Program-made: the position numbers and the translations under genes
Notes under the pieces: model-generated
What the model was told of the DNA's origin: nothing
Databases searched by the model: none
What the model saw: only the letters and a program-made list of their open reading frames with translations
From: Pseudomonas sp. DC1.2
Lineage (GTDB): Bacteria > Pseudomonadota > Gammaproteobacteria > Pseudomonadales > Pseudomonadaceae
DNA length: 64,000 nt
Assembly: GCF_034351645.1 (NCBI RefSeq)
Contig: NZ_CP133782.1
Coordinates: forward strand, 4,990,001 to 5,054,000
Direction of reading: 5' to 3'
In this document: piece by piece, positions 38,774 through 50,062 of the stretch
Layout: each line of letters starts with the position of its first letter
Numbering within the stretch: the first letter of the stretch is position 1

Positions 38774-41587
38774 ATGGCATTGAAATCCCCCGCGTTTCGT
38801 AAAAAATTCCCGTTGTTGGTTACCGGCAGTCTGCTGGCCCTGCAACCTCTAGCCACTTCGTTCGTGGTCGCCGCGGAACAGTATGACTGCTCAGTCTCTG
38901 CTTCGGGTGCCTGGGACTGTGCGCCAAAGACGCCGGTAGCTGTTTTGCCGCCGCGTCCCGTCCATGACGGCAGCGCAGTCACAGCCAATGGCGAGACCGC
39001 ACCGGCACCTGACGGTTCCAGCACCAATACCGGCGCGAAGCCGGCGTTGGTGACTGAAGCCAAGGGCCGCGGCCTGAAGTCCCGTAGCGCAGACTACAGT
39101 CACCTCGACTGGGTTCCGCGCGACAAGCTCACTGCTGCGCAGTTAGCTGAAACAGGCCCTTACTGCTCTGGTTCCTATATCGAACCGATTCGTCCTGGCA
39201 TGAATGACAAGACGAATAAAAGTGACGCACCGACCTTTATCGGCGCCAAAGCTTCCCGCTATAACACCGAAGATCAGATCGGCACGCTGGCCGGTGACGT
39301 GGTCTTGCGTCAGGGCAGCATGCAGGCCGAAGCCGACGAGGCCAGCCTGTATCAGGCCGAGAGCCGTGGCGAACTGTCGGGCAACGTGCGCATCCGCGAC
39401 AACGGCGCACTGATCGTGGGCGACCACGCCGACGTGCAACTCGATACGGGTGAAGCCAAGGTCGACAACGCCGAATACGTGATGCATAAATCGCGTATCC
39501 GCGGTAATGCGCTGTACGCCAAACGCGCCGAGAACGCGATCATCCGCCTCAAGGATGGTACGTACACAACGTGTGAACCGGACAGCAACGCCTGGCAACT
39601 TAAAGGCAACAACATCACCTTGAACCCGGCCACCGGTTTCGGTACGGCGACCAACGTAACGTTGCGGGTCAAGGACATTCCGATTCTGTACACGCCGTAC
39701 ATCTATTTCCCGATCGACAATCGTCGCCAGTCCGGATTCCTGCCGCCGACCATCGGCACGAGCACCAAAACCGGCTTCATGCTGGTGACACCGTATTACT
39801 TCAACTTGGCACCGAACTACGATGCCACGTTGTACCCGCGCTACATGAGCAAGCGCGGCATGTTGGTGGAAGGCGAGTTCCGTTACCTGACCACGTCCAG
39901 CGAAGGTCAGTTTGGGGCGGCGTACCTCAATGACGATGACACTGAGCGCAGCAAGCAGAGCGACTACCAACGCACCCGCTACATGTACAACTGGCAGCAC
40001 AAGGGTGGTCTCGACTCGCGCGTATTCACGCAAGTCGACTACACCAAGATCAGCGATCCTTACTATTTCCAGGATTTGCAGACTGACCAGATCGGCATAA
40101 AAAGCGCGGATTACGTGAACCAGCAAGGTTCGGTGACCTACCGTGGCGACAGTTACACCGCCGCGATCAATGCCCAGGCTTACCAACTGGCCACCGTATC
40201 GAACATCACGCCCTACGATCGTCTGCCGCAGATCACGTTCAACGGCGCCCTGCCTTACCACCCGAACGGTCTGGATTTCTCGTACAACACTGAAATCGTA
40301 AGGTTTGACCGAGACCTGCAAAACGGTAACTTCACCAATGAAGACGGCAGCGTTTCTCCGCGTCTGGATAACAATGTCAACGGTCTTGCCCGAGCCACTG
40401 GCGATCGCCTGAACCTGGCGCCAGCCGTCAGCTTGCCGCTGAACTGGACTTATGGCTTCGTGAAGCCGACGCTCAAGTACCAGTACACTCAGTACCAGCT
40501 TGATCTAGACGGTACCGGCAAACAGGAAATCATTGATAACCAAGCCGCCGCCATTGCAAACAACACCAATTACGTTGGCGGTCGGTTCGGCAGCAATCAG
40601 AACCGCGGCGTGCCTATTGCCAGCGTAGACAGCGGCCTGTATTTCGATCGTAATACCCAGTGGTTTGGCAAAAACTATCGCCAGACCCTCGAACCACGGC
40701 TGTTCTACCTGTACGTCCCTGAGGTCGACCAGCAAGACATCCCAGTCTTCGACACCAGCGAATACACCTTCAACTACTCCTCATTGTTCCGCGACAATCG
40801 CTTCTCCGGTTCCGACCGCATCGGTGACGAGAACAAATTGTCCCTTGGCGTGACCAGCCGCTGGATCGAAGACAACGGTTTCGAGCGTCAACGCGTCAGC
40901 GTCGGCCAGGCTTATTACTTCAAGGACCGCGAAGTCCAGTTGCCGGGCATCGATCCAAAGCTGCGCTCATCGGCACAGTCCAATGTTTCGCCGTATGCAC
41001 TGGAATACGAATATCGCTGGAACCGCGACTGGCGCACCACGGCCGACTACAACTGGGACCCGGACAGCCACAGCCCTCGCTCTGGCAGCGCGATGTTCCA
41101 TTATCAGCCTGAAGACAACCCGAACAAGGTCGTCAACGCCGGCTATCGCTATCGCAATGACCAGGTTCGTTACGACCAGAGTACCGGCCAATGGACGACG
41201 GGTGGTGATTACGGCACCCCTGGCCAGCCTGGCTACGTGAAGGACTACTACAAGATCAAGCAGCACGACTTCTCCGTAATCTGGCCAATCGTGCCGCAGT
41301 GGAACGCTATCAGCCGCTGGCAATACGACTACAACCGCAGCCGCACCCTGGAAGCGTTTGGTGGTTTCGAGTACGACAACTGCTGCTGGAAACTGCGCGT
41401 GATAAACCGTTACTGGATTTCCTACGACGAGTTCAGTCAGGAAGCTCCGCAAAACGAAAAAGGCGACCACGGCGTCTTCCTCCAAATCGTTCTGAAGGGA
41501 CTCGGCGGCCTCACCGGCGCCAAAGTAGAGAGTTTCCTCGACAAAGGCATTCAAGGTTATCGTGAACGTGAAGACCAAGCTTTCTGA
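38774..41587 (+). CDS. lptD: LPS-assembly protein LptD
   Basis: LptD is the outer-membrane β-barrel that, with LptE, inserts lipopolysaccharide into the outer leaflet. The 937-residue product has a signal peptide (about 1-33), a Pseudomonas-type extended N-terminus (to about 150), an LptA/OstA-like jellyroll domain (about 150-280), and a long barrel with many aromatic girdles ending [12 protein letters not shown]. Cys pairs near the start ([13 protein letters not shown]) and end (YDNCCWKL) could form the disulfides. The ATG at 38774 replaces the longer frame from 38723. Its 3' end overlaps surA by 26 bases. Confidence 0.95.
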   Translation: MALKSPAFRKKFPLLVTGSLLALQPLATSFVVAAEQYDCSVSASGAWDCAPKTPVAVLPPRPVHDGSAVTANGETAPAPDGSSTNTGAKPALVTEAKGRGLKSRSADYSHLDWVPRDKLTAAQLAETGPYCSGSYIEPIRPGMNDKTNKSDAPTFIGAKASRYNTEDQIGTLAGDVVLRQGSMQAEADEASLYQAESRGELSGNVRIRDNGALIVGDHADVQLDTGEAKVDNAEYVMHKSRIRGNALYAKRAENAIIRLKDGTYTTCEPDSNAWQLKGNNITLNPATGFGTATNVTLRVKDIPILYTPYIYFPIDNRRQSGFLPPTIGTSTKTGFMLVTPYYFNLAPNYDATLYPRYMSKRGMLVEGEFRYLTTSSEGQFGAAYLNDDDTERSKQSDYQRTRYMYNWQHKGGLDSRVFTQVDYTKISDPYYFQDLQTDQIGIKSADYVNQQGSVTYRGDSYTAAINAQAYQLATVSNITPYDRLPQITFNGALPYHPNGLDFSYNTEIVRFDRDLQNGNFTNEDGSVSPRLDNNVNGLARATGDRLNLAPAVSLPLNWTYGFVKPTLKYQYTQYQLDLDGTGKQEIIDNQAAAIANNTNYVGGRFGSNQNRGVPIASVDSGLYFDRNTQWFGKNYRQTLEPRLFYLYVPEVDQQDIPVFDTSEYTFNYSSLFRDNRFSGSDRIGDENKLSLGVTSRWIEDNGFERQRVSVGQAYYFKDREVQLPGIDPKLRSSAQSNVSPYALEYEYRWNRDWRTTADYNWDPDSHSPRSGSAMFHYQPEDNPNKVVNAGYRYRNDQVRYDQSTGQWTTGGDYGTPGQPGYVKDYYKIKQHDFSVIWPIVPQWNAISRWQYDYNRSRTLEAFGGFEYDNCCWKLRVINRYWISYDEFSQEAPQNEKGDHGVFLQIVLKGLGGLTGAKVESFLDKGIQGYREREDQAF

Positions 41588-42884
41588 TTGTCTGCGCCCG
41601 CTGATGCTGGGCGCGCTGTTCCTGGGTACTGCCGCTAACGCCGCCGTACAGTCCATCGATAAAGTGGTGGCGATCGTCGACAACGACGTGGTCATGCAGA
41701 GTCAACTGGACCAGAGGGTCCACGAGGTTCAGCAAACCATCGCCAAGCGTGGTGCAGCCGTACCACCGACCAGCGTGTTGGATCAGCAGGTACTCGAACG
41801 CCTTATCGTCGAAAACCTGCAATTGCAGATCGGTGAGCGTTCCGGCATCCGCATCAGCGATGAAGAACTGAACCAGGCTGTCGGCACCATTGCCCAGCGC
41901 AACAACATGAGCATTGATCAGTTTCGCGCCGCCCTGGCTCACGATGGTCTGTCTTACGACGACGCCCGTGACCAGATTCGCCGCGAGATGATCATCAGCC
42001 GTGTACGTCAGCGCCGAGTGGCAGAACGTATCCAGGTGTCCGAGCAGGAAGTAAAAAATTTCCTCGCTTCCGACTTGGGCAAAATGCAGCTGTCCGAAGA
42101 GTTCCGCCTGGCCAACATTCTGATTCCTACGCCGGAAAGCGCTAACTCCGACGCTATTCAGAATGCAGCCAAGCAGGCAGATGCGGTTTATCAGCAGCTC
42201 AAGCAAGGCGCAGACTTCGGTCAACTGGCCATCGCCAAATCCGCTAGCGAAACCGCACTAGAAGGTGGCGACATGGGCTGGCGTAAAGCTGCTCAACTGC
42301 CACCACCATTCGATCGCATGCTGAGCACCATGGCGATCGGCGACGTGACCCAGCCGATGCGCACACCGGGCGGCTTCATTATTCTGAAGATCCTTGAGAA
42401 GCGTGGCGGTGAGACTCAGATGCGCGACGAAGTGCATGTGCGTCATATTCTGGTGAAACCGAGCCCGATCCGCGACGAAGAAAAGACCAAAGCCCTGGCT
42501 CAGTCGCTCTATACCCGTATTGAAGCGGGCGAGAATTTTGGCGACCTGGCTAAAAGCTACTCGGAAGATCCGGGTTCCGCCCTCAACGGCGGTGACTTGA
42601 ACTGGATCGACCCGAATGTGCTGGTGCCGGAATTCCGCGAAGTAATGGCCAAGACCCCACAAGGTCAACTGTCCAAACCGTTCAAGACCCAATATGGCTG
42701 GCACGTTCTGGAAGTCCTTGGCCGCCGCGCCACCGACAGCACCACCCAGGCCCGCGAGCAGCAAGCGATGACCGTACTGCGTAACCGCAAATACGACGAA
42801 GAGCTGCAAAGCTGGCTGCGTCAGATACGTGACGAAGCTTATGTAGAGATCAAACTCCCTGGTGCAGACCAGGCAGTGCAGTGA
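41562..42884 (+). CDS. surA: Periplasmic chaperone/peptidyl-prolyl isomerase SurA
   Basis: SurA escorts outer-membrane proteins such as LptD to the BAM complex. The 440-residue product has a signal peptide (about 1-28, ending ANAAV), the chaperone N-domain (to about 170), and two parvulin domains (about 175-276 and 286-385) carrying RHILVKPS and DLNWIDPN motifs. The start is a GTG at 41562, inside the end of lptD. A second GTG two codons later is possible. pdxA starts 4 bases before its stop, so the run lptD-surA-pdxA-rsmA is tightly coupled. Confidence 0.95.
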   Translation: MNVKTKLSDCLRPLMLGALFLGTAANAAVQSIDKVVAIVDNDVVMQSQLDQRVHEVQQTIAKRGAAVPPTSVLDQQVLERLIVENLQLQIGERSGIRISDEELNQAVGTIAQRNNMSIDQFRAALAHDGLSYDDARDQIRREMIISRVRQRRVAERIQVSEQEVKNFLASDLGKMQLSEEFRLANILIPTPESANSDAIQNAAKQADAVYQQLKQGADFGQLAIAKSASETALEGGDMGWRKAAQLPPPFDRMLSTMAIGDVTQPMRTPGGFIILKILEKRGGETQMRDEVHVRHILVKPSPIRDEEKTKALAQSLYTRIEAGENFGDLAKSYSEDPGSALNGGDLNWIDPNVLVPEFREVMAKTPQGQLSKPFKTQYGWHVLEVLGRRATDSTTQAREQQAMTVLRNRKYDEELQSWLRQIRDEAYVEIKLPGADQAVQ

Positions 42885-43870
42885 AATCCAAGCGTTTCGC
42901 GCTGACGCCGGGTGAACCGGCAGGCATAGGTCCCGACCTGTGCCTGCTGCTCGCATCGCAAGCCCAGCCACACCCCCTGATTGCCATTACCAGCCGCGAC
43001 CTGCTCATCGAGCGGGCCGCGCAACTGGGCGTGGCTGTCACTCTGTTGCCTGTCACGCCCGGGAACTGGCCTGACGCTCCAGCGCCGGCCAATAGCTTGT
43101 ATGTCTGGGATACCCCGCTCAATGCACCGGTCATCGCTGGGCAACTGAACAAAGCTAATGCCGCTTTCGTCCTGGAAACCCTAACCCGCGCGGGCCACGG
43201 CTGCCTGGATGGACATTTCGCCGGAATGATCACCGCACCTGTACACAAGGGCGTGATCAATGAATCCGGCATCACCTTTTCCGGGCATACGGAATTTCTA
43301 GCTGGCCTGACTCATACCGAGCAAGTGGTGATGATGCTCGCCACACGCGGCTTGCGCGTGGCCCTGGTCACCACCCACCTGCCCCTGCGCGAGATTGCCG
43401 ATGCAATAACGCCGGAGCGTCTGGAGCGGGTCACGCGGATTCTGCATGCAGACCTGCAAGAAAAATTCGGCATCGCCCAGCCACGCATCCTGGTCTGCGG
43501 GCTCAATCCCCACGCCGGTGAAGGCGGACACCTGGGCCATGAAGAAATCGACATCATCGAACCCACCTTAGAGCGCCTGCGCGGCGAGGGCATGGACCTT
43601 CGTGGCCCCCTGCCCGCCGACACTCTGTTTACCCCCAAATATCTGGAGCACTGCGACGCGGTGCTGGCGATGTACCACGACCAGGGCCTGCCCGTGCTGA
43701 AGTACAAAGGCTTCGGCGCAGCAGTCAACGTGACCCTTGGTTTGCCGATCATCCGCACATCGGTAGACCACGGCACTGCCTTGGACCTTGCCGGCAGCGG
43801 CAAAATCGATACCGGCAGCCTGCAAGTCGCCCTGGAAACTGCTTACCAGATGGCCGAGACCCGTTTATGA
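42881..43870 (+). CDS. pdxA: 4-hydroxythreonine-4-phosphate dehydrogenase
   Basis: PdxA oxidises 4-phosphohydroxy-L-threonine in pyridoxal phosphate synthesis. The 329-residue product has [12 protein letters not shown] at the N-terminus. Substrate and metal residues appear in [18 protein letters not shown] and [12 protein letters not shown], where the His is a metal ligand. The GTG start at 42881 overlaps surA by 4 bases, and the stop overlaps the rsmA start by 4 bases. Confidence 0.95.
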   Translation: MKSKRFALTPGEPAGIGPDLCLLLASQAQPHPLIAITSRDLLIERAAQLGVAVTLLPVTPGNWPDAPAPANSLYVWDTPLNAPVIAGQLNKANAAFVLETLTRAGHGCLDGHFAGMITAPVHKGVINESGITFSGHTEFLAGLTHTEQVVMMLATRGLRVALVTTHLPLREIADAITPERLERVTRILHADLQEKFGIAQPRILVCGLNPHAGEGGHLGHEEIDIIEPTLERLRGEGMDLRGPLPADTLFTPKYLEHCDAVLAMYHDQGLPVLKYKGFGAAVNVTLGLPIIRTSVDHGTALDLAGSGKIDTGSLQVALETAYQMAETRL

Positions 43871-44685
43871 CCGAGCACTATCAACACAAGGCGCGCAAAC
43901 GCTTTGGCCAAAACTTCCTGCACGATGCCGGGGTTATCGACCGTATCCTGCGTGCCATCCGCGCCAAACCCGAAGACCGCCTACTGGAAATCGGTCCTGG
44001 GCAGGGTGCCCTGACCGAAGGCCTGCTCAACAGCGGCGCCCAATTGGACGTGGTGGAACTGGACAAGGACCTGATCCCGATCCTCAACCAGCAGTTCGGC
44101 AGCAAGAGTAATTTCAACCTGCATCAGGGCGATGCGTTGAAGTTCGATTTCAACAGCCTGAACGCCGCGCCGAACAGCCTGCGCGTGGTTGGCAACCTGC
44201 CGTACAACATCTCCACACCGCTGATTTTCCACCTGCTAAACAACGCGAGCATCATTCGCGACATGCACTTCATGCTGCAAAAGGAAGTGGTCCAGCGTCT
44301 GGCGGCAGGTCCTGGCGGTGGCGATTGGGGCCGTCTGTCGATCATGGTTCAGTACCACTGCCGGGTTGAGCATTTGTTCAACGTTGGTCCCGGCGCGTTC
44401 AACCCACCACCGAAAGTGGATTCGGCCATCGTGCGCCTGGTGCCCCACGCGGTGCTTCCGCACCCGGCCAAAGATCACAAGTTGCTGGAGCGCGTTGTCC
44501 GAGAAGCCTTCAACCAGCGTCGCAAGACTCTGCGCAACACCCTGAAATTGCTACTCAGCAACGACGAAATCGAAGCCAGTGGCGTCGATGGCAGCCTGCG
44601 CCCCGAACAACTCGACCTGGCCGCCTTCGTGCGACTGGCCGACACGCTTAGCGAACAAGTCCTACAGACACCCGCCGCCGACTGA
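43867..44685 (+). CDS. rsmA: 16S rRNA A1518/A1519 dimethyltransferase
   Basis: RsmA (KsgA) dimethylates two adenines in the 3' hairpin of 16S rRNA, a late quality-control step in 30S maturation; its loss gives kasugamycin resistance. The 272-residue product has the SAM loop [13 protein letters not shown] and the catalytic motif NLPYNIS. The RNA-binding C-terminal domain includes [13 protein letters not shown]. It follows pdxA with a 4-base overlap. Confidence 0.96.
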   Translation: MTEHYQHKARKRFGQNFLHDAGVIDRILRAIRAKPEDRLLEIGPGQGALTEGLLNSGAQLDVVELDKDLIPILNQQFGSKSNFNLHQGDALKFDFNSLNAAPNSLRVVGNLPYNISTPLIFHLLNNASIIRDMHFMLQKEVVQRLAAGPGGGDWGRLSIMVQYHCRVEHLFNVGPGAFNPPPKVDSAIVRLVPHAVLPHPAKDHKLLERVVREAFNQRRKTLRNTLKLLLSNDEIEASGVDGSLRPEQLDLAAFVRLADTLSEQVLQTPAAD

Positions 44686-44700
44686 CAGGCGATAAGCGTT

Positions 44701-44743
44701 ATCGGGTAGGACGCCAGACGCGATGTCTGGTTTACTACCCGAT
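44701..44743. promoter_or_regulatory. Long hairpin between rsmA and apaG
   Basis: ATCGGGTAG / CTACCCGAT forms an outer nine-base-pair stem, and CCAGAC / GTCTGG an inner six-base-pair stem with loop GCGAT. The internal loop is GACG/TTTA. No T-run follows, so it is not a plain terminator. It may be an mRNA-processing or regulatory element. Confidence 0.6.
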
Positions 44744-44808
44744 ACTTGGCCTAGACTGAATTCCATCAGCTACGCCCCGCACCCCGCTTCGCTTTTAAGG
44801 CCTCTTGC

Positions 44809-45189
44809 ATGTCCGATCCTCGTTATCAGGTCGACGTCAGCGTCGTCACCCGCTATCTGGCAGAACAATCGCAACCTGAGCACAACCGCTTTGCCTTCGC
44901 ATACACCATCACCGTACACAACAACGGTGAGGTTCCCGCCAAGCTCTTGTCCCGTCATTGGGTGATCACAGACGGTGACGGGCATGTCGAAGAGGTTCGC
45001 GGGGCTGGCGTTGTGGGTTTGCAACCGCTGATTCAGGCGGGCGACAACCACACCTACAGCAGCGGCACAGTCATGACGACTCGGGTCGGCACCATGCAAG
45101 GTACCTATCAGATGATCGCCGATGACGGTCAGCACTTTGATGCCGTGATCGCACCTTTCCGCCTGGCGGTGCCCGGAGCCCTGCACTGA
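44809..45189 (+). CDS. apaG: ApaG (Co2+/Mg2+ efflux-associated, DUF525)
   Basis: A 126-residue β-sandwich protein of unknown exact role, linked in enterobacteria to cobalt resistance and magnesium efflux. Typical sequence is present: [13 protein letters not shown] [12 protein letters not shown], then [22 protein letters not shown], the family's glycine-rich turn. It is followed by apaH with a 1-base overlap (TGATG), and the pair is conserved downstream of rsmA. Confidence 0.94.
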   Translation: MSDPRYQVDVSVVTRYLAEQSQPEHNRFAFAYTITVHNNGEVPAKLLSRHWVITDGDGHVEEVRGAGVVGLQPLIQAGDNHTYSSGTVMTTRVGTMQGTYQMIADDGQHFDAVIAPFRLAVPGALH

Positions 45190-46070
45190 TGGCGACTTAC
45201 GCCGTGGGCGACCTGCAAGGCTGCCTAGATCCACTGCAATGCTTGCTCAAGGAGGTCGCATTCGACCCTGCCCGAGATCGTCTGTGGCTGGTAGGCGACC
45301 TGGTCAACCGTGGGCCGCAATCTCTGGAAACGCTGCGTTTTCTCTATAGCATCCGTGACTCGCTGGTGTGCGTACTCGGCAACCATGATTTGCATTTGCT
45401 GGCGGCGGGGCAAAACATTGAGCGCCTGAAAAAATCCGACACGCTACGTGACATTCTCGAAGCACCGGATTGCAACGAGCTGCTGGGATGGCTGCGCCAG
45501 CAAAAGCTCATGCATTACGACGAACAACGCCACATCGCACTGGTCCATGCCGGCATACCGCCGCAATGGTCGTTGCGCAAAGCCTTGAAATGCGCGGCCG
45601 AAGTTGAAGCAGCACTGCGCGACGACAGTCTCTTCGCGCCGTACCTTGATGGTATGTACGGTAACGAGCCCACAAAATGGAACAGTGACCTGAGCGGCAT
45701 TGAACGCCTGCGTGTGATCACCAACTACTTCACCCGCATGCGTTTTTGTACCCGCGAAGGCAAGCTCGACCTCAAGGGCAAAGAAGGCGCAGACACCGCT
45801 CCACCGGGTTATGCGCCGTGGTTCACGTATCAGGAGCGCAAGACCAAGGGCCTGAAGGTAATCTTCGGCCACTGGGCGGCGCTCGAAGGCCAATGCGACG
45901 AGCCAGGCATCTTCGCCCTAGACACCGGGTGTGTGTGGGGCGGCGCCATGACGCTAATGAACGTCGACAGCGGCGAACGCCTGCACTGCCAATGCGATGA
46001 GCACGGCCACGCCGCACCGCCAGCCACCCCACTTATTAGCGACCAAACGTCAGCCAGCGCCCAGCGCTAG
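45189..46070 (+). CDS. apaH: Symmetrical diadenosine tetraphosphatase
   Basis: ApaH splits Ap4A to two ADP and can remove Np4A caps from RNA. The 293-residue calcineurin-like phosphoesterase shows the metal motifs [20 protein letters not shown] and LGNHDLHLL, and FGHWAALEG further on. The C-terminal 25 residues are low-complexity. It overlaps apaG by 1 base and precedes glpE by 33 bases. Confidence 0.96.
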   Translation: MATYAVGDLQGCLDPLQCLLKEVAFDPARDRLWLVGDLVNRGPQSLETLRFLYSIRDSLVCVLGNHDLHLLAAGQNIERLKKSDTLRDILEAPDCNELLGWLRQQKLMHYDEQRHIALVHAGIPPQWSLRKALKCAAEVEAALRDDSLFAPYLDGMYGNEPTKWNSDLSGIERLRVITNYFTRMRFCTREGKLDLKGKEGADTAPPGYAPWFTYQERKTKGLKVIFGHWAALEGQCDEPGIFALDTGCVWGGAMTLMNVDSGERLHCQCDEHGHAAPPATPLISDQTSASAQR

Positions 46071-46103
46071 GCTGCGCTTTCAGCCGAGCCAAAGGAGCCC
46101 GCC

Positions 46104-46433
46104 ATGAGCGAATTCAAACGTATACCCCCAGAACAGGCACAAACTCTGCGCGAACAGGGCGCAGTGGTAGTGGATGTCCGCGACCCTGCGACTTATGCGG
46201 CACTGCACATTGCGGGCTCCAAGCATCTGGACAATCATTCCTTGCACAGTTTCATCAGTGCCGCGGATCTCGACGCACCGACCGTAGTGGTCTGCTATCA
46301 CGGCAATTCCAGCCAAGGTGCCGCAGCCTACCTGATTAGCCAAGGCTTCTCTGACGTCTACAGCATGGATGGCGGTTTCGAACTGTGGCGCACGACTTAT
46401 CCTTCGGAAACGGAGCAAGGCACTTCCGAATAA
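46104..46433 (+). CDS. glpE: Thiosulfate sulfurtransferase GlpE
   Basis: A 109-residue single-domain rhodanese that moves sulfane sulfur from thiosulfate to an acceptor such as cyanide or thioredoxin. The active-site loop is CYHGNSS with Cys64. The N-terminal [10 protein letters not shown] motif is typical. It has a strong AAAGGAG ribosome site. It is the last gene of the rsmA-apaG-apaH-glpE run. Confidence 0.94.
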   Translation: MSEFKRIPPEQAQTLREQGAVVVDVRDPATYAALHIAGSKHLDNHSLHSFISAADLDAPTVVVCYHGNSSQGAAAYLISQGFSDVYSMDGGFELWRTTYPSETEQGTSE

Positions 46434-46726
46434 TTTTTTGTAACGCGCAAGCCCCGCCCCCCGCGGGCTCGCGCGAGGCAGACGAACGGTCTGCCACAAC
46501 TAATTACGCATTGCTCCTTTACCTCTCAGATTCCGAACTATCCTTAGCCTCAGGCCATCCAAAACAGGGGAGAGCCGGTACACCGGCGCGGGTCATCGGG
46601 AGTGGCTTTCAGGGCTGTAAGCCGTGAGAGTGTTCTGGGGGGTAAACAACAGCTGTTATTTCAGCTGCTTGCCAGCATCGACTGAATGACCCGGCGTCGG
46701 CTCCACGTATCGAGCGAGGTGACGTC
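46434..46726. other. 293-base spacer before prkA
   Basis: No gene is seen. A hairpin GGCAGAC-GAACG-GTCTGCC at 46477-46495 follows glpE and could end its transcript, though without a good T-run. The remainder should hold the prkA promoter. I found no clear sigma-54 or sigma-70 consensus. Confidence 0.45.
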
Positions 46727-48649
46727 ATGAGTATCTTTAGCCACTTCCAACAACGCTTCGAGTCCACACGCCAGGAAGAACTCTCGCTGCAAGAGTATCT
46801 TGAGCTGTGCAAAAAGGACCGCAGTGCCTACGTTTCCGCCGCCGAGCGCCTGCTACTGGCCATCGGTGAACCGGAACTGCTCGACACCTCGGCCAACTCG
46901 AGACTGTCGCGAATCTTCTCCAACAAGGTGATCCGCCGCTACCCGGCCTTTGAAGACTTCCACGGAATGGAAGAATGCATTGACCAGATCGTGTCGTATT
47001 TCCGCCATGCAGCTCAAGGCCTGGAAGAGAAGAAACAGATCCTCTACCTGCTCGGCCCCGTCGGCGGTGGTAAGTCGTCCCTGGCCGAAAAGCTCAAGCA
47101 ACTGATCGAGAAAGTCCCCTTCTATGCAATCAAGGGCTCACCGGTATTCGAGTCACCCCTAGGTCTGTTCAACGCCACCGAAGATGGCGCGATCCTAGAG
47201 GAAGACTTCGGTATTCCGCGGCGCTACGTCAACACCATCATGTCGCCATGGGCCACCAAACGCCTGGCAGAGTTCGGTGGCGACATCAGCCAGTTCCGCG
47301 TGGTCAAGCTCTATCCATCGATCCTCAACCAGATCGCCGTGGCCAAAACCGAGCCTGGGGATGAAAACAACCAGGACATCTCGGCCCTGGTGGGTAAAGT
47401 CGATATCCGCAAGCTCGAAGAATTCCCGCAAAACGATGCTGATGCCTACAGCTACTCGGGCGCTCTGTGCCGGGCCAACCAGGGCCTGATGGAGTTCGTC
47501 GAAATGTTCAAGGCACCGATCAAGGTGCTGCACCCATTACTGACAGCCACCCAGGAAGGTAACTACAACAGCACAGAAGGTTTGGGCGCGATTCCATTCA
47601 CCGGGATTCTACTGGCCCACTCCAACGAGTCGGAGTGGCACACCTTCCGCAACAACAAGAACAACGAAGCTTTCATCGACCGGATCTACATCGTCAAAGT
47701 ACCTTACTGCCTGCGGGTCAGCGACGAAGTGAAGATCTACGACAAACTGCTGTTCAACAGCTCACTGGCCAAAGCCCACTGCGCCCCCGACACCTTGAAA
47801 ATGCTGGCGCAGTTCACCGTGCTTTCGCGTCTCAAGGAGCCTGAAAACTCGAACATCTACTCAAAGATGCGCGTGTACGACGGCGAAAATCTCAAAGATA
47901 CCGATCCGAAGGCGAAGTCGATCCAGGAATATCGCGACAATGCCGGCGTCGACGAAGGCATGAACGGACTGTCGACCCGGTTCGCTTTCAAGATCCTCTC
48001 CAAGGTCTTCAACTTCGATCCGCACGAAATTGCCGCTAACCCCGTGCATTTGCTTTACGTACTGGAACAACAGATTGAACAGGAGCAATTCCAGGCCGAA
48101 ACCCGCGAACGCTACCTGCGCTTCCTCAAAGAGTACCTGGCACCGCGTTATATCGAGTTTATCGGTAAGGAGATTCAAACCGCTTACCTCGAGTCTTACA
48201 GCGAGTATGGCCAGAACATCTTCGATCGTTACGTGCTGTATGCCGATTTCTGGATTCAGGATCAGGAGTACCGCGACCCGGAAACCGGCGAGATTCTCAA
48301 CCGCGTAGCCCTGAACGAGGAGTTAGAGAAAATCGAGAAACCGGCTGGCATCAGTAATCCGAAAGATTTCCGCAACGAAATCGTCAACTTCGTATTGCGC
48401 GCTCGGGCCAATAACAACGGCAAGAACCCGACCTGGCTCAGCTACGAAAAACTGCGGGTGGTGATCGAGAAAAAAATGTTCTCGAACACCGAGGACCTGC
48501 TGCCAGTCATCAGTTTCAATGCAAAGGCCAGCAAAGAGGATCAACAGAAGCACAACGACTTCGTCACTCGGATGGTCGAGCGAGGCTACACCGACAAACA
48601 GGTACGACTGCTGTCCGAGTGGTATCTGCGGGTCAGAAAATCCCAATAA
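46727..48649 (+). CDS. prkA: PrkA-type serine protein kinase (YeaG)
   Basis: A 640-residue AAA+-like kinase related to B. subtilis PrkA and E. coli YeaG, which is linked to stress and nitrogen starvation. The nucleotide loop GPVGGGKSS lies near residues 109-117, and the C-terminal part is the PrkA kinase-like domain. Length fits the family. It heads prkA-yeaH-spoVR, a widespread but poorly understood module. The next gene starts 141 bases later, after a short repeat. Confidence 0.94.
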   Translation: MSIFSHFQQRFESTRQEELSLQEYLELCKKDRSAYVSAAERLLLAIGEPELLDTSANSRLSRIFSNKVIRRYPAFEDFHGMEECIDQIVSYFRHAAQGLEEKKQILYLLGPVGGGKSSLAEKLKQLIEKVPFYAIKGSPVFESPLGLFNATEDGAILEEDFGIPRRYVNTIMSPWATKRLAEFGGDISQFRVVKLYPSILNQIAVAKTEPGDENNQDISALVGKVDIRKLEEFPQNDADAYSYSGALCRANQGLMEFVEMFKAPIKVLHPLLTATQEGNYNSTEGLGAIPFTGILLAHSNESEWHTFRNNKNNEAFIDRIYIVKVPYCLRVSDEVKIYDKLLFNSSLAKAHCAPDTLKMLAQFTVLSRLKEPENSNIYSKMRVYDGENLKDTDPKAKSIQEYRDNAGVDEGMNGLSTRFAFKILSKVFNFDPHEIAANPVHLLYVLEQQIEQEQFQAETRERYLRFLKEYLAPRYIEFIGKEIQTAYLESYSEYGQNIFDRYVLYADFWIQDQEYRDPETGEILNRVALNEELEKIEKPAGISNPKDFRNEIVNFVLRARANNNGKNPTWLSYEKLRVVIEKKMFSNTEDLLPVISFNAKASKEDQQKHNDFVTRMVERGYTDKQVRLLSEWYLRVRKSQ

Positions 48650-48726
48650 GGGAGCGGCAAGCGGCGCACGACAACTCTCTGCCCAACGCATGTTGTTTGC
48701 GTAATTGTGGCCATATGTCGCGCGCT

Positions 48727-48780
48727 GCTTGTTTCTGAAGCTTCTGTCTTGCAGCTTGAAGCTTGTGACTCGAAGCTCCC
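48727..48780. repeat. AAGCTT-rich imperfect repeat between prkA and yeaH
   Basis: The motifs GAAGCTTC, GCAGCTTGAAGCTTG and CGAAGCTC follow one another in about 50 bases, forming alternative inverted repeats. It resembles small intergenic repeats I recall from fluorescent pseudomonads. Confidence 0.45.
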
Positions 48781-48790
48781 CGGAGGGCCT

Positions 48791-50062
48791 ATGAGCTATG
48801 TGATTGACCGACGCCTCAATGGCAAGAACAAAAGCACGGTAAACCGCCAGCGATTCCTGCGGCGCTACCGTGATCACATCAAGAAAGCCGTCGAAGAGGC
48901 GGTCAGCCGGCGCTCCATTACCGATATGGAGCATGGCGAGCAAATCAGCATTCCCGGTCGCGACATCGACGAACCGGTACTTCACCATGGCCGGGGCGGC
49001 AAGCAGACCGTCGTGCATCCCGGTAACAAGGAATTCACCAGCGGCGAGCACATTGCCCGCCCGCCCGCAGGTGGTGGCGGCCGAGGCCCCGGCAAAGCGG
49101 GCAACTCCGGCGAAGGCATGGATGAGTTCGTCTTCCAGATCACCCAGGAAGAATTCCTCGAGTTCATGTTCGAGGACCTTGAGCTACCTAACCTGGTGAA
49201 GCGCAACCTGACCGGCACTGACACCTTCAAAACTGTTCGTGCAGGCATCAGCAACGAGGGTAATCCCTCAAGGATCAACATCATCCGCACGCTGCGGTCG
49301 GCCCACGCACGGCGCATCGCCCTGTCTGGCAGCAGCCGCAAAAAACTGCGTGACGCGAAAGAAGAGCTCGCGCGACTCAAACGCGAAGAGCCGGACAATT
49401 TCGGCGATATTCAGGAACTCGAAGTTGAAATCGAAAAACTAAGCGCGCGCATCCATCGGGTTCCGTTCCTCGACACCTTTGACCTCAAGTACAACCTGCT
49501 GATCAAGCAGCCCAACCCAAGTTCAAAAGCCGTGATGTTCTGCCTGATGGACGTGTCCGGCTCGATGACCCAGGCCACCAAGGACATTGCCAAGCGCTTC
49601 TTCATCCTGCTGTACCTGTTTCTCAAGCGTAACTACGACAAAATCGATGTGGTGTTTATCCGCCACCACACCAGCGCTAGAGAGGTAGACGAAGAGGAGT
49701 TTTTCTACTCCAGAGAAACCGGCGGCACCATCGTCTCCAGCGCGTTGAAACTGATGCAAGAGATCATGGCTGAGCGTTATCCCAGCAACGAGTGGAACAT
49801 CTACGCGGCACAGGCTTCCGACGGCGACAACTGGAACGATGACTCACCTATCTGCCGCGACATCTTGATCAACCAGATCATGCCGTTCGTGCAGTACTAC
49901 ACTTATGTAGAAATCACCCCGCGCGAACATCAGGCCCTGTGGTTCGAATACGAGCGCATCGCCGAAGCTTTTTCCGATACGTTTGCCCAGCAGCAACTGG
50001 TCTCGGCCGGGGATATTTATCCGGTCTTCCGTGAACTCTTCCAGCGCAGGTTAGTGACATGA
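48791..50062 (+). CDS. yeaH: YeaH/YhbH family protein (DUF444)
   Basis: A 423-residue protein with a von Willebrand A-type fold. The metal-ion adhesion motif is DVSGSM (about residues 254-259), followed by RRH-type MIDAS partners in [14 protein letters not shown] and in GGTIVSSAL. The N-terminal half contains a Gly-rich stretch ([14 protein letters not shown]). The protein is a partner of PrkA/YeaG in E. coli, where both are stress-induced. The ATG at 48791 is inside a longer frame that includes the repeat. It overlaps spoVR by 4 bases. Confidence 0.93.
   Translation: MSYVIDRRLNGKNKSTVNRQRFLRRYRDHIKKAVEEAVSRRSITDMEHGEQISIPGRDIDEPVLHHGRGGKQTVVHPGNKEFTSGEHIARPPAGGGGRGPGKAGNSGEGMDEFVFQITQEEFLEFMFEDLELPNLVKRNLTGTDTFKTVRAGISNEGNPSRINIIRTLRSAHARRIALSGSSRKKLRDAKEELARLKREEPDNFGDIQELEVEIEKLSARIHRVPFLDTFDLKYNLLIKQPNPSSKAVMFCLMDVSGSMTQATKDIAKRFFILLYLFLKRNYDKIDVVFIRHHTSAREVDEEEFFYSRETGGTIVSSALKLMQEIMAERYPSNEWNIYAAQASDGDNWNDDSPICRDILINQIMPFVQYYTYVEITPREHQALWFEYERIAEAFSDTFAQQQLVSAGDIYPVFRELFQRRLVT

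Noticed and set aside
39143..40321. 392-residue minus-strand open frame inside lptD
   Set aside because: It is a shadow of lptD codon usage. No domain is recognisable.
44690..44760. Hairpin after rsmA considered as an intrinsic terminator
   Set aside because: No T-run follows the stem, so I list it as an unexplained structure instead.
46434..46726. Possible tRNA or small RNA between glpE and prkA
   Set aside because: Only one simple hairpin; no cloverleaf or CCA end could be drawn.
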